From the NCBI GenBank assembly GCA_963696105.1, contig CAVOIP010000003.1:62001-126000 (forward strand): a stretch of 64,000 bases of DNA. Reading direction: 5' to 3'. Below the pieces are notes generated by a model. That model searched no databases. It worked only from the letters and a program-made list of their open reading frames with translations, and was not told where the DNA came from. Below are positions 54,201-61,409 of this stretch, one piece after another (positions within the stretch are counted from its first letter, which is position 1; each line of letters begins with the position of its first letter). The position numbers and the translations under genes were made by a program. Origin of the DNA: CAVRTM01 sp963696105. Its GTDB lineage: Bacteria > Actinomycetota > Actinomycetes > Actinomycetales > Dermatophilaceae.

Positions 54201-54307
54201 ATCTCTGCGAGGGCGGCTTCCGTGCTGGTGGGCGCAGGGTCGAACCGGCCCTCGGGAAGGGAGCAGGGAGCGACGTCCACCGCCATCGGATCCACCGATT
54301 TCTTCAC
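51269..54307 (-). CDS. Pls/PosA-like membrane synthetase with tandem carrier domains and no adenylation domain
   Basis: This 1012-residue protein starts with two carrier domains (Ser at residues 60 and 148, LGADSM motif, 88-residue period). Three pairs of membrane helices follow (about 231-300, 455-520, 725-780), alternating with three soluble domains rich in hexapeptide-like repeats (for example GDHTVIRKEALI and GTDCTIGVGALV). This is the layout of the C-terminal two-thirds of epsilon-poly-lysine synthetase (Pls) and PosA, in which it links and polymerises carrier-bound amino acids at the membrane. Here the A-T part is replaced by two T domains, so loading must be in trans. The GTG at 54307 has AAGGAG eight bases upstream. 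The C-terminus has an SGDG-rich tail. Confidence 0.88.
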   Translation of the reverse strand: MKKSVDPMAVDVAPCSLPEGRFDPAPTSTEAALAEMLGGLLHVESVPVDSNFFEDLGADSMVMAQFCARVRRRPALPSVSMKDIYQHPTIAGLATALRQTAPASAPAAAPAPARPALDWMLEEVLADVLHVESVPVDSNFFEDLGADSMVMAQFCARVRKRPDLPPVSMKDIYQHPTIAGLATALEPGSAPAPGSAPAEVEAGPATDHTAPVPEPSGSPPTAVGTRSTSRSYVLCGALQLLIFLGYVYLGAWLFSWGYTFMSGGTGTLGIYLRAVMFSGVALVAMCILPVLAKWVLIGRWSQRDIPVWTLTYLRFWVVKTLVRSNPLVLVMVGSPLYSLYLRALGARVGRGVVILTRTVPVCTDLLTIGDHTVIRKEALISGYRAEAGVIRTGPVTLGRDVFVGEKTVLDIDTWMGRGAQLGHSSSLHPGQAVPEGERWHGTPAQHADVNYATVGAARLGRLRRIYYPTQQVLALLLLWLPLGFGGIVWLLAAVPSLGQIMDSRTLAVASWSFYRDALLASAVIFFGGVLVGLVTIGTLPRLLALAVKPEKVYRLYGFPYSVHRLSARLSNSKFFTYLFGDSSYIVGYLRFLGYRMHRPIQQTGSNFGTMVAHENPFAVTIGSGTMVADGLSIINADFSSTSFRISPTTIGAHSFLGNHIAFPAQSRTGSNVLLATKVMVPIDGPVRENVGLLGSPSFEIPRTVQRDSSRGLRSRGELHRRLRSKNRYNLRSMALALLVRWFHFFGMTVLTLAAADVYRQLGAVAVAADVLAGTVFTMGYFIFVERAVARFRRLTPQYCSIYDPYFWWHERFWKLVIPAFDRMLVGTPYKNVVSRLLGVRIGKRVFDDGCNQPERTLVAIGDFCTLNAGSIIQTHSQEDGVFKSDRSTVGTDCTIGVGALVHYGVTMGDGSVLAADAFLMKGEDVPAGAHWGGNPAREMPELAGHLQVTRNDHGRGESASDDSGPGDRGSADSGSGDGDPGDSSPGDSGKAASARHLARARRLVGTTQGGKR
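51336..51437. repeat. Degenerate short tandem repeats coding the Ser/Gly/Asp tail of the membrane synthetase
   Basis: About eight degenerate units of roughly 12-15 bases, built from GCTGTC(A/G)CCAG-like words on the plus strand, encode the SGPGDRGSADSGSGDGDPGD-type C-terminal tail on the minus strand. It is likely disordered and of variable length. Confidence 0.6.
53755..54189. repeat. Tandem duplication of the carrier-domain coding sequence
   Basis: The stretch 53755-53925 recurs at about 54019-54189, offset by 264 bp (88 codons). Most of it is nearly identical at DNA level, including silent positions, and it encodes LHVESVPVDSNFFEDLGADS and flanking residues in both copies. The link between copies is Ala/Pro-rich. 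The high nucleotide identity suggests a recent duplication or ongoing gene conversion. Confidence 0.85.
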
Positions 54308-54359
54308 TACAGAGGCTCCTTGCACCGGCTGTCCGCGATCCTGTGACGTGGTCGGGGGG

Positions 54360-55385
54360 TCATGGCACGAGGCTGCCGGCGACCGCGTCCGTGCTGCTGA
54401 GGTCCTGCGGCAGGCTGCCGTCAGCTCCGACAGAGCTGAGCACGTCCTCGCCGTACAGGTCCTGCAGCCAGTTGGTCTGGTAGATGGTGTCGAGGTAGCG
54501 CTCGCCGAAGTCCGGGGCGATGGCCACCGCGGTGAGGTCGTGGCCATCGTGCTGGGCCAGCCAGCTCATGGCGCCACTCACCACCGTGCCGCTGGAACCG
54601 CCGAACAGGAAGCCACGCCGCGCCAGACGGTGGCACGCCCGGATGGTGTCGACCTCCTCCACCATGACGACCTCGTCCACGAGCGACTCATCGAGCATCG
54701 CCGGGCGGACGCTGGTCCCGAGGCCCGGGATCATCCGCCGGGCCGCCGGTCCGCCGAACGTCACTGAACCGACCGCGTCCACGGCGATGACGCGCACCTG
54801 GCGGTGCCACTCGCTGAAGTAGCGCGCACAGCCCATCAGCGTGCCGGTGGTGCCGGCCCCGACGAAGAGCACATCGATCTCGGGGAACGAACGCGCGATC
54901 TCCGGCCCGGTACGCCGGTAGTGCGCTCCCGCGTTGCCAGCGTTGGAGTACTGGTCCAGCCAGACGAAACGGTCGTCGGAGGCGCACAGTCCGCGGACGT
55001 AGTTGATGCGCGCGCCCAGGAGGCCACCGACGGGGTCCGGCTCCGCGATGATGTGGACGCGACTGCCGAGCGCCTCCATCAGCCGTCTGGCCGAGAGGTT
55101 GCACCGCGAGTCGGTCACGCAGAGGAAGCCATAGCCCTTGCTCGCCGCGATCATGCTGAGCGCGACGCCCAGGTTCCCGGACGAGGACTCGATGAGCACA
55201 GAACCGGGCCGCAGGTCGCCGTCCCGCTCGGCGGCCTCCACCATCTCGCTCGCGGCCTTGAGCTTGATGGATCCGGCGAAGTTGAAGCCTTCGCACTTGA
55301 GGAAGAGCGCGTGTCCGAAGATCGACCGCAGGTCAACGTAGAGGTCGTCCTGGTTGAAGTCCTGCGGCTCGGAGATGACGGTCAC
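54360..55385 (-). CDS. sbnA: 2,3-diaminopropionate biosynthesis protein SbnA-like (PLP-dependent)
   Basis: This 341-residue PLP enzyme of the cysteine synthase fold resembles SbnA. In staphyloferrin B biosynthesis SbnA joins O-phospho-L-serine and L-glutamate into the intermediate that SbnB cleaves to L-Dap. Visible features are PLP lysine K41 in FAGSIKLKAAS, the ESSSGNLG substrate loop and the phosphate-binding VGAGTTGTLMG. The GTG at 55385 has AGGAGG five bases upstream and is preferred; a GTG at 55556 with GAGGAG upstream would add 57 Arg-rich residues unlike the family. It is the first gene of the operon, 52 bp before the membrane synthetase gene. Confidence 0.85.
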   Translation of the reverse strand: MTVISEPQDFNQDDLYVDLRSIFGHALFLKCEGFNFAGSIKLKAASEMVEAAERDGDLRPGSVLIESSSGNLGVALSMIAASKGYGFLCVTDSRCNLSARRLMEALGSRVHIIAEPDPVGGLLGARINYVRGLCASDDRFVWLDQYSNAGNAGAHYRRTGPEIARSFPEIDVLFVGAGTTGTLMGCARYFSEWHRQVRVIAVDAVGSVTFGGPAARRMIPGLGTSVRPAMLDESLVDEVVMVEEVDTIRACHRLARRGFLFGGSSGTVVSGAMSWLAQHDGHDLTAVAIAPDFGERYLDTIYQTNWLQDLYGEDVLSSVGADGSLPQDLSSTDAVAGSLVP

Positions 55386-55779
55386 GTCGGCCTCCTCAGC
55401 TGTGGCGGAGCACTCGGCTGCGGCTCCGTGCTCGGCGCAGCTCCTGCCGGGACGACGCCCACGCAGGGGGCGCGAGGGTGCCCCGATGCGGTGCTGCGGT
55501 GTGAGGTCCCTGCGGTCGGCTGCGGATGTGGCACCGGATAGGGCGAAAACAGACACGAACTCTCCTCGAGGCAGTCAGCGCTCATGCCTCCGTGGTCAGG
55601 TCCCGGATGTGTGCCCTCCAAGGGTCAACGGGCCACCGGCCGGCCATCTACCGCAGACGACGCACGTTGCCCCCCCGAAAAGCGTCCTCATCCCCCGGGA
55701 GTGATGGCCCGGATGTCCGAACATGGCGTGATGCCGGAGTTGTGCTGCAGAGCCGGGGCCTGGCCAGGCGTCGGCTGTG
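55386..55779. other. Spacer upstream of the Dap/NRPS operon
   Basis: This 394-bp stretch separates the SbnA-like gene start from the stop of the acyltransferase-like gene, both on the minus strand. It should contain the operon promoter, but no convincing -35/-10 pair is visible; TTGACC at 55628-55623 (minus) lacks a good -10. Part (55386-55556) may be an N-terminal extension of the SbnA-like protein if the upstream GTG is used. No RNA gene or hairpin is evident. Confidence 0.6.
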
Positions 55780-56997
55780 TCAGCATCGGTCGGGAGCGGG
55801 TTCGAGACGTCGACGCGCCCAGCCGCAGCATCGCGCGATCGCGCCCTCCAGCGGGCCGTGCGCTCGTCGCCGCCGCCACAGGACCGCGAAGGCCATCGCC
55901 CCGACGGACAGAACGACGAACAGCGTGATGGTGTGGTCGCCCAGCACCCCTGTCTGAAGCACGAGGATCTGCGCCGTGTAGAGGGTCAGGCTCATGCTTC
56001 CCGCGGCCACGAGCGGCCACAGCGGCCGGCGAAGTACCCGTAGCCGGGTCACCAGGAGGCAGCAGCCGAGCACCGCCGCCGCCACTCCCAGGTCGTGCAG
56101 CATCCGCAACGGTGTGGCGGTGTACGGCGCGCGCTGGGCGAGCCACCACCACGAGTCGGATGTGTCCGGGTCCCAGAGGATGACGTTCCGGGTCTGGTGC
56201 GCAGTCAGGCCGGACGGCGCGGCGTCGCGCAGATGCGTCAGCCCGCCGAGGTCGAACAGCAGGTATGACGACGCCACCCACGCTGTTGCGGCGAGAGCGG
56301 CCCCGCCGGCGGCGAGCCGCGCCGCCACCTTCGTCGAGGACAGGTCGAGCCGCCCGAACGCCATCCCGAGGCAGATGAACGCCATGTACTCCACGGCCGG
56401 GTAGGAGCCGGTCACCAGCAACGGCGCGGCCAGCGCGACCGGGTGGACCAGCGACGTGAGGGATGGCTCGTCGGTGGGCAGGTCGGTCGCGAACGAGGCG
56501 AAGACCACCAAGGGGGCCACCACGACCAGCACCGCGCTGGTGATGACCAGGGCCCGCGAGGTGAGCCCCACGAGCGGGATCGCAAGGAGGAACATCACGC
56601 CGTAGTACGGCAGGATCACCTCGACGTCGGGGTTCATGAGGTTCAGCGAGAGGCCGATGAGGGCGATCAGCACCGCGCGGACCGCGAGGGAGGCCGCGAC
56701 CCCGGTGGAGGGCCGACGCCAGCTGGCCGGACCTGTCCGCCCGGTCATGAAGGCAACGCTCACGCCGGCGAGCAGCACGAACGTCGCAAGGGAGTGCCCA
56801 GCGACGAACTCCTGGGTGTGGCTGGGCGTCTTGTCGCTGCGTAGCGACCCGGCGACGTGAACCGCGAACATGCCGAGGAGGGCCAGCCCGCGGGCGGCGT
56901 CGACGCCGATGACTCGTGCCCGGCGTGGAACCGTCCCGGTGGGCGTGGTCACGAGGGTGCTGCTCTGAAGCGTTGCCCGGTCTGCGTGATCCGTCAC
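55780..56997 (-). CDS. Multi-TM acyltransferase-like membrane protein (DUF1624/DUF418-type)
   Basis: This 405-residue integral membrane protein has about ten hydrophobic segments. It opens with the motif RVIGVDAARGLALLGMFAVHVAGSL, typical of DUF1624/heparan-alpha-glucosaminide acetyltransferase-like and DUF418 proteins, and has a late SLTLYTAQILVL segment as in DUF418. These families are thought to move acyl groups across the membrane. The GTG at 56997 with GGGAG upstream is preferred over in-frame starts up to 57186. It is on the same strand as the NRPS operon but separated by 394 bp; a role in modifying or exporting its product is possible but unsupported. Confidence 0.75.
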   Translation of the reverse strand: MTDHADRATLQSSTLVTTPTGTVPRRARVIGVDAARGLALLGMFAVHVAGSLRSDKTPSHTQEFVAGHSLATFVLLAGVSVAFMTGRTGPASWRRPSTGVAASLAVRAVLIALIGLSLNLMNPDVEVILPYYGVMFLLAIPLVGLTSRALVITSAVLVVVAPLVVFASFATDLPTDEPSLTSLVHPVALAAPLLVTGSYPAVEYMAFICLGMAFGRLDLSSTKVAARLAAGGAALAATAWVASSYLLFDLGGLTHLRDAAPSGLTAHQTRNVILWDPDTSDSWWWLAQRAPYTATPLRMLHDLGVAAAVLGCCLLVTRLRVLRRPLWPLVAAGSMSLTLYTAQILVLQTGVLGDHTITLFVVLSVGAMAFAVLWRRRRAHGPLEGAIARCCGWARRRLEPAPDRC

Positions 56998-57197
56998 GGT
57001 GGACTCCCGTCGTGGGTGGCATGGGGGCCACGATGGAGCCGCTCGCCGGCCCATCGAGGAGGGCGCTGGTCCAGATGCCGGATATCGCCTGTTAGCAACG
57101 GATTTCGTGTGCCAAACGGCCGCCTGGTGCCTCGCAGCGTACGTCCCGAACCTTCGGATTCCCAGCCTCGCCGGGCGCAGGGGCACATGCTTGTGCC

Positions 57198-57752
57198 ATG
57201 GACCTCAGCTGGACGCACGAGCTCGTGGAGCAGGTCGACCGCCATTGGCGGGACCAGCTGCGCCCCCGCTACGACGGCCTGAGCGACGAGGAGTACCTGT
57301 GGGAGCCCGTGGGCAACTGCTGGAGCCTCCGCCCGCGGGGTCACGGGCGCACGCAACCTGAAGTGGGCGGAGGCGACGTCGTGATCGACTTCGCCTACCC
57401 GGAACCCGTTCCGGCTCCGGTCACCACCATCGCCTGGCGACTGGCCCACGTGATCGTGGGGGTGCTCGGGGCCCGGGTGGCGAGCCACTTCGGTGGTCCG
57501 CCGGTGGACTACTGGACCCATCACTACGCGGCCACGGCGGCCGGCGCCCTGCAGCAGCTCGACGAGGTCTACCTTGCCTGGCGCGAGGGAGTCACGGCGC
57601 TGGGCGACACCGGGCTCGCCCGACCGTGCGGATCGGCAGAGGGGCCGTTCGCGGCGTACCCCATGGCAGCGCTCGTGCTCCACGTCAACCGCGAGGTGCT
57701 GCACCACGGAGCCGAGATCGCGCTGCTGCGCGACCTGTACGCCAACCGCTGA
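57198..57752 (+). CDS. DinB-like four-helix metal-binding protein
   Basis: This 184-residue protein has the DinB/DUF664-like pattern: LVEQVDRHWRDQLRPRYDGLSDEEYLWEPV at the start, conserved His in WRLAHVIVGVLGARVASHFG, and HVNREVLHHGAEIALLRDLY near the end. The three His residues would bind a divalent metal in a four-helix bundle. Family members include DNA-damage-induced proteins and thiol-dependent transferases (mycothiol or bacillithiol); which applies here is unknown. It is transcribed divergently from the acyltransferase-like gene. The ATG at 57198 has no strong ribosome site. Confidence 0.82.
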   Translation: MDLSWTHELVEQVDRHWRDQLRPRYDGLSDEEYLWEPVGNCWSLRPRGHGRTQPEVGGGDVVIDFAYPEPVPAPVTTIAWRLAHVIVGVLGARVASHFGGPPVDYWTHHYAATAAGALQQLDEVYLAWREGVTALGDTGLARPCGSAEGPFAAYPMAALVLHVNREVLHHGAEIALLRDLYANR

Positions 57753-57822
57753 AGGGCCCGTTGAACGGTCGCCCCGGCGCAACCACCTGCCCGTGCGGAA
57801 CCGGGGCTGACACTCTGGGCTC

Positions 57823-58347
57823 ATGGCGCTGTCGGTCTGTCTGCTGCTGGACCACCGGGGTGAGCACGCGGTGCGTTCCCTGTGGTCCCGGCTGGAGGCG
57901 CACGGCGTGCCGTCGTTGGCCACCCACACGCACGGACGCCACCACCCGCACCTGTCGTACGCCGTCCTGCTGCGCTGGGACCTGCAGGCCGTCCAGGACG
58001 CGCTCGCGCTGCTGCCCGACGGCGGTCCGTTCCCGGTGGTCTTCCAGGGCATGGTGGCGTTTCCCCGGGGGCGCGCCTGCCTCGCGCCGTCACTGCCTGC
58101 GGCGGTCGTGTCGCGCCAGGAGGCGGTGTCCACGGCGCTCGCGCGGACCGGGGCCGTGGTGCACCACCACTACGAGCCCGGGCAATGGGTGCCGCACTGC
58201 TCGCTGTCGCCTCGCGCCAACGGAGCCGCTCTGCCCGTGGTCGCCCAGGCCGTCAGCGATGTCCTGCCCCTGACGGTCCGCGCGACGCGGGTCGCGCTGG
58301 TGGACAGCAGCACCGGACAGACGCACCTGCTGCCCACGACCCCGTGA
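57823..58347 (+). CDS. 2H phosphoesterase superfamily (2'-5' RNA ligase-like) protein
   Basis: This 174-residue protein has the two HxS/T motifs of 2H phosphoesterases: HPHLSYAV (near residue 46) and VPHCSL (near residue 125). Members hydrolyse cyclic phosphodiesters or 2'-5' RNA linkages. The ATG at 57823 fits the fold start (MALSVCLLLDHRGEHAVRSLW). It lies 70 bp after the DinB-like gene on the same strand. The substrate is unknown. Confidence 0.8.
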   Translation: MALSVCLLLDHRGEHAVRSLWSRLEAHGVPSLATHTHGRHHPHLSYAVLLRWDLQAVQDALALLPDGGPFPVVFQGMVAFPRGRACLAPSLPAAVVSRQEAVSTALARTGAVVHHHYEPGQWVPHCSLSPRANGAALPVVAQAVSDVLPLTVRATRVALVDSSTGQTHLLPTTP

Positions 58348-58476
58348 GGGCCGCTGGGCCGCCGACCTGAGCCGACCGGACGTCGGCTGGGCTGCGCCGG
58401 GCCGCGCGAAGGAGTGGCAGGGAAAGGGACCTCTGGCCCTGCCTGGCGGCCGACGTCACGCCGCACTGTCAGGCGC

Positions 58477-58911
58477 ATGGGTCTCCACGCGCGCAGCGCC
58501 ACACGCCGGCAGCACGTCCAGACGGCCCAGCCCGTCCGTCCCCTGGCGGCGGTCGTCGCCGGCCTGGTCAACGATGGCTCCGCCCTCGGCGTCGCCCGCG
58601 CCGCGCTCGACGAAGCGGTACGGCGCGGTGGCCGCATCAGGTTCGTGCAGGTCGTGCCGGAAGGCCTGGGGGCCGATGCGCGAGCCGACGCCGACGAAGG
58701 CACCTTCCACGCCGCGATGGTGGCCCTGCGGGCGCACCCGCGGGTGCGCAGCAGCTTCGAGGTGGTCGTCGGGGACGTGGCGGAGACCCTGGTCGCGCAC
58801 AGCCGTGACGCCGGCGTGCTGATCGTGGGGAAGGACGACCCGGCGTCGACCGTGCGGGTCGCCGACTACTGCCGCGAGCACGCCGACTGCGAGGTCAAGG
58901 TCGTCGGCTGA
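58477..58911 (+). CDS. Universal stress protein-like, single domain
   Basis: This 144-residue protein has a Usp-like alpha/beta fold: LAAVVAGLVNDGSALGVARAALDEAVRRGG near the start and AGVLIVGKDDPA near the end. The classical ATP-binding G-x2-G-x9-G-S/T motif is absent, so it may not bind ATP. The ATG at 58477 is preferred; a GTG at 58414 would add 21 Arg-rich residues. It is convergent, 44 bp away, with a gene for a tandem-domain Usp on the minus strand. A stress or dormancy role is typical of the family. Confidence 0.7.
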   Translation: MGLHARSATRRQHVQTAQPVRPLAAVVAGLVNDGSALGVARAALDEAVRRGGRIRFVQVVPEGLGADARADADEGTFHAAMVALRAHPRVRSSFEVVVGDVAETLVAHSRDAGVLIVGKDDPASTVRVADYCREHADCEVKVVG

Positions 58912-58955
58912 CGCAGCGCGGTACTGGAGCTCGCGCCCGGTTGCCGCGGGTGCCG

Positions 58956-59906
58956 TCAGGGCTTGGGCTGGACCACCGCGACGGGACCGCGAGCGGCGTG
59001 CAGCACGGCGTGGCTGACCGACCCCAGCAGCATGCCGGTGAAGCCGCCGTGTCCCCGGGAGCCGACGACGACGACGCCCGCATCCGCGGAGGCCGCGGCC
59101 AGTGTCTGACCCGCCCGGCCCTCGACCGCCTCGCCGGTGACCTCGAGGTCGGGGTGGTCGGCGCGCACCAGGCTGACCGCCTCGCGGGCGATCTGCTCGG
59201 CGCGTTCACGCTTGGCCGAGTGCAGGCCCCTGTCCTCCTGGGCGGCGTCCCAGTAGGCCCTGGCCCACGTCTCGCTGGAGGGAACCTGCCAGACCGACAG
59301 CACCGAGAGCGGTGCGCCCCACGCATCCGCGAACTCGGCGGCGAAGCCGAGCGCTGCGGTGGCCGCCGGCGATCCGTCCACGCCGATCACGACCGGACGG
59401 CCCGGGCCGGGGGTCAGCACCGGTCCCGTCGGCACGAGCACCACCGGGCAGCAGGCGTGGGCGATGACCGTCAAGGACCTCGCGCCGAGGAGCGCCGACG
59501 TGAAGGCGCCGTGCTCGGCGCGGCCCAGCACCAGCAGGCCCGCCCGCCGCGACGCCTCGACCATGGCACCGGCCGCGCCACCGGCGGCGGGGGAGCTGAC
59601 CGCCTGCACGCCTGCGCTGGCGGACACGGCACGTGAGACCCCCTCGTCGGCCACGGCGCGGGCCTGGTCCATCGCGACGTCGCGCAGGTACTCGGTGCTG
59701 GCGCCGGGCCACACGGGCACGGCCGAGTAGTCCACGGCGGTGAGCACCTGCAGGCTGGCGTGCCGCTGCGCCGCGGCGGCCGCCGCCCAGTCGACGGCCG
59801 CGGAAGCCGAGGGGGAGCCGTCGTAGCCGACGACGACCGGCTTCGGGCTCAGCGCCTCGCGGGGACGGTCGGGGGCGGGAGCGGTGTCGTGCTCGGCAGC
59901 GGTCAT
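58956..59906 (-). CDS. Tandem universal stress protein (two Usp domains)
   Basis: This 316-residue protein has two Usp domains (about 25-165 and 170-315), like the large mycobacterial Usps. Domain 1 starts VVVGYDGSPSASAAVDWA and domain 2 VVIGVDGSPAATAALGFA. Domain 2 has the ATP-binding GSRGHGGFTGMLLGSVS motif, and domain 1 a related GRAEHGAFTSALLGARS. Binding of ATP is likely. The ATG at 59906 is the natural start. Such proteins often belong to hypoxia or dormancy regulons, which fits an organism with a scavenging hydrogenase; that link is inference. Confidence 0.87.
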   Translation of the reverse strand: MTAAEHDTAPAPDRPREALSPKPVVVGYDGSPSASAAVDWAAAAAAQRHASLQVLTAVDYSAVPVWPGASTEYLRDVAMDQARAVADEGVSRAVSASAGVQAVSSPAAGGAAGAMVEASRRAGLLVLGRAEHGAFTSALLGARSLTVIAHACCPVVLVPTGPVLTPGPGRPVVIGVDGSPAATAALGFAAEFADAWGAPLSVLSVWQVPSSETWARAYWDAAQEDRGLHSAKRERAEQIAREAVSLVRADHPDLEVTGEAVEGRAGQTLAAASADAGVVVVGSRGHGGFTGMLLGSVSHAVLHAARGPVAVVQPKP

Positions 59907-60090
59907 GCCGCCACCGTGGCCCTGCGGCCTTGGGCCGGGCAGGGGCGAAGGTCCTCCGCGCCCGCTGTGCTCGTAGTCTCGCGGCGCGTGGTCTCCCGGA
60001 AGTCCGCGGGCCATCCCACCGCGCGGACCACGGACCACAGACCGCGCACCAGAGACCGCACACCGCAGCCGTCCCGAGGAGAGGCCCACC

Positions 60091-61299
60091 ATGAGCTTTG
60101 ACGTCACGTCCGTCCGGGCGCAGTTCCCGGCACTGAAGGCAGGCGCCGCCCACTTCGACGGCCCGGGTGGCTCGCAGGTGCCGACGGTGGTCGGTGAGGC
60201 GGTCGCCGCCACCTTGCTGTCCGACATCTCCAACCGCGGCCACGTCAGCGCCGCCTCGCGCCGCGCCGACCGCGTCGTGCTCGATGCCAGGGCGGCCATG
60301 GCGGACCTCGTGGGCGCTGATCCCCGCGGGGTGGTCTTCGGGCGGAGCATGACCGCCCTGACCTACGACCTGGCCCGGACGTTGGCGAAGACGTGGGGGC
60401 CCGGTGACGAGGTCGTCGTCACCCGGTTGGACCACGACGCGGACATCCGCCCGTGGGTGCAGGCCGCAGAGGCGGTCGGGGCGACCGTCCGCTGGGTCGC
60501 GTTCGACCGCAGGACCGGTGAGCTGCGGCCCGAGGACGTGGAGGCGGAGCTGTCCCCGCGGACCCGCCTCGTCGCCGTCACCGCCGCGTCGAACCTGGTC
60601 GGCACCCGACCGGACCTGCCCGCCATCGCCCGCCTCGTGCACGACCGTGGCGCGCTGTTCTTCGTCGACGGGGTGCACCTCGTGCCCCACGCCGCCGTGG
60701 ACCAGGCCGCCCTCGGTGCCGACTTCCTAGCCTGCTCGCCGTACAAGTTCTTCGGTCCGCACTGCGGGGTCCTGACCGCGCGGCCGGAGCTGCTGGAGAC
60801 GTTGCAGCCGGACAAGCTGCTGCCCTCCAGCGACGCCGCCCCCGACCGGTTCGAGCTCGGCACGCTGCCGTTCGAGCTGATGGCCGGCACGACCGCGGCC
60901 GTCGACTTCGTGGCCGGGCTGCTCCCGGGGGCGACCGGCAGCCGGCGCGACCGCATCCTCGCCTCGATGGAGGTCGTGGAGGCCTACGAGGACGCCCTGC
61001 GCCAGGACCTCGAGTCGCGCCTGGCCGGCATCGACGGTGTCGTGCTCCACGGTCGCGCCGCCGAGCGCACGCCCACCGTCCTGTTCACGGTGCCGGGTCG
61101 CGACCCCGCCGCTGTCAGCGAGCTCCTGGCGGGGGAGGGGGTCAACGCGCCGGCCGGCTCGTTCTACGCCCTCGAGGCCGCCCGGTGGATGGGCCTGGGT
61201 GCAGCCGGCGGGATCCGGGCGGGCATCGCGCCGTACACCGACGCCTCGGACGTCGACCGACTGGTGCGGGCGGTCGAGCACGCCGTGACCTCGCCCTAG
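60091..61299 (+). CDS. Class V aminotransferase, cysteine-desulfurase-like
   Basis: This 402-residue PLP enzyme has the class V fold, with PLP lysine K219 in CSPYKFFGPHCG, VDGVHLVPHAAVD before it, and an N-terminal HFDGPGGSQVP segment typical of the cysteine-desulfurase-like subfamily (TIGR01976). The usual active-site Cys loop of true NifS/IscS proteins is not evident, so it may be a different lyase or transferase. It starts with ATG at 60091 after CGAGGAGAG. No Fe-S or sulfur-transfer genes are adjacent. The substrate is uncertain. Confidence 0.85.
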   Translation: MSFDVTSVRAQFPALKAGAAHFDGPGGSQVPTVVGEAVAATLLSDISNRGHVSAASRRADRVVLDARAAMADLVGADPRGVVFGRSMTALTYDLARTLAKTWGPGDEVVVTRLDHDADIRPWVQAAEAVGATVRWVAFDRRTGELRPEDVEAELSPRTRLVAVTAASNLVGTRPDLPAIARLVHDRGALFFVDGVHLVPHAAVDQAALGADFLACSPYKFFGPHCGVLTARPELLETLQPDKLLPSSDAAPDRFELGTLPFELMAGTTAAVDFVAGLLPGATGSRRDRILASMEVVEAYEDALRQDLESRLAGIDGVVLHGRAAERTPTVLFTVPGRDPAAVSELLAGEGVNAPAGSFYALEAARWMGLGAAGGIRAGIAPYTDASDVDRLVRAVEHAVTSP

Positions 61300-61364
61300 C
61301 CTCCGGCCGGAGCGGCATCCCCGGCCGGCACGCCCGGGGTTGCCAAGCGGGCCCTCCCTCTGGG

Positions 61365-61383
61365 TAAGGTAAGGCTGCCCTAA
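61365..61383. promoter_or_regulatory. IdeR/DtxR-type iron box upstream of the iron ABC importer
   Basis: The 19-bp element TAAGGTAAGGCTGCCCTAA matches the known IdeR/DtxR consensus TTAGGTTAGGCTAACCTAA at 15 of 19 positions. It lies 27-45 bases upstream of the binding-protein start, where bound regulator would block transcription in iron-replete cells. Confidence 0.8.
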
Positions 61384-61409
61384 CGATCCTGAAGACAAGG
61401 ACGACCGAC

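Noticed and set aside
51269..54307. Simple sugar O-acetyltransferase of the hexapeptide (LpxA/CysE) class
   Set aside because: Hexapeptide-like repeats are present, but the two carrier domains, three membrane-helix pairs and three soluble domains match the Pls/PosA synthetase layout instead.
55386..55556. 57-residue N-terminal extension of the SbnA-like protein
   Set aside because: The extension is Arg/Ala-rich and unlike the family, and an AGGAGG precedes the internal GTG at 55385. It is not fully excluded because GAGGAG also precedes 55556.
61301..61312. 12-bp perfect palindrome CTCCGGCCGGAG after the class V aminotransferase gene
   Set aside because: It has no loop and no U tract and is likely chance in GC-rich DNA; it is not convincing as terminator or operator.
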